Assembly: GCA_017646945.1 (NCBI GenBank)
Contig: JAGCLN010000187.1
Coordinates: 1 to 6,328 of the forward strand
Length of the DNA stretch: 6,328 nucleotides
Reading direction: 5' to 3'
DNA from: Clostridia bacterium
Lineage (GTDB): Bacteria; Bacillota; Clostridia; Christensenellales; Borkfalkiaceae
Position 1 is the stretch's first letter, and the number at the start of each line of letters is the position of its first letter. This document shows, piece by piece, positions 6,317-6,328 of this stretch. The notes under the pieces were generated by a model, which saw only the letters and a program-made list of their open reading frames with translations, ran no database searches and was not told where the DNA came from. Made by a program: the position numbers and the translations under genes.

Positions 6317-6328
6317 GGCGCAATACTG

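Overview
The window looks like a chromosomal segment of a low-to-moderate GC Gram-positive bacterium of the Bacillota (Clostridia or a relative, quite possibly an uncultured gut lineage). The main reasons are a SpoVB/MurJ-type flippase directly followed by a YabN-type two-domain MazG protein (the yabM-yabN pairing known from Bacillus), A/G-rich Shine-Dalgarno sites, and short or overlapping gene junctions. TGA is used as a stop (end of the flippase gene), so the standard bacterial code applies. The species cannot be named from this sequence. All recognised genes lie on the + strand.

Layout. Bases 1-1260 are the 3' part of a PutP-type sodium/proline symporter gene whose start lies outside the window; a clear intrinsic terminator follows (1266-1295). 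A five-gene cluster then begins at 1330: a MOP-superfamily lipid-linked saccharide flippase (1330-2661), a YabN/MazG protein with tetrapyrrole-methylase-like and nucleoside triphosphate pyrophosphohydrolase domains (2627-4033, overlapping the flippase by 35 bases), the tRNA-dihydrouridine synthase DusB (4033-4977, sharing one base with mazG), a nitrilase-superfamily-like protein without recognisable catalytic residues (5022-5678), and the tRNA 2'-O-methyltransferase TrmL (5680-6177, one base after the previous stop). The last 151 bases have no convincing gene; they hold a two-part stem-loop (6209-6266) between two near-identical 16-base direct repeats (6174-6189 and 6301-6316).

How the genes fit together. 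The symporter is a separate transcription unit. The other five are probably co-transcribed: spacing is minimal and no terminator is visible between them. Their themes are cell-envelope precursor transport, nucleotide-pool housecleaning and tRNA modification (dihydrouridine by DusB, wobble ribose methylation by TrmL). I see no defence system, phage, transposase or CRISPR array. The least ordinary items are the apparently dead nitrilase-like protein, the altered cofactor loop of the YabN methylase domain, the short flippase whose end is read through the yabN start, and the structured repeat-flanked region at the right edge.
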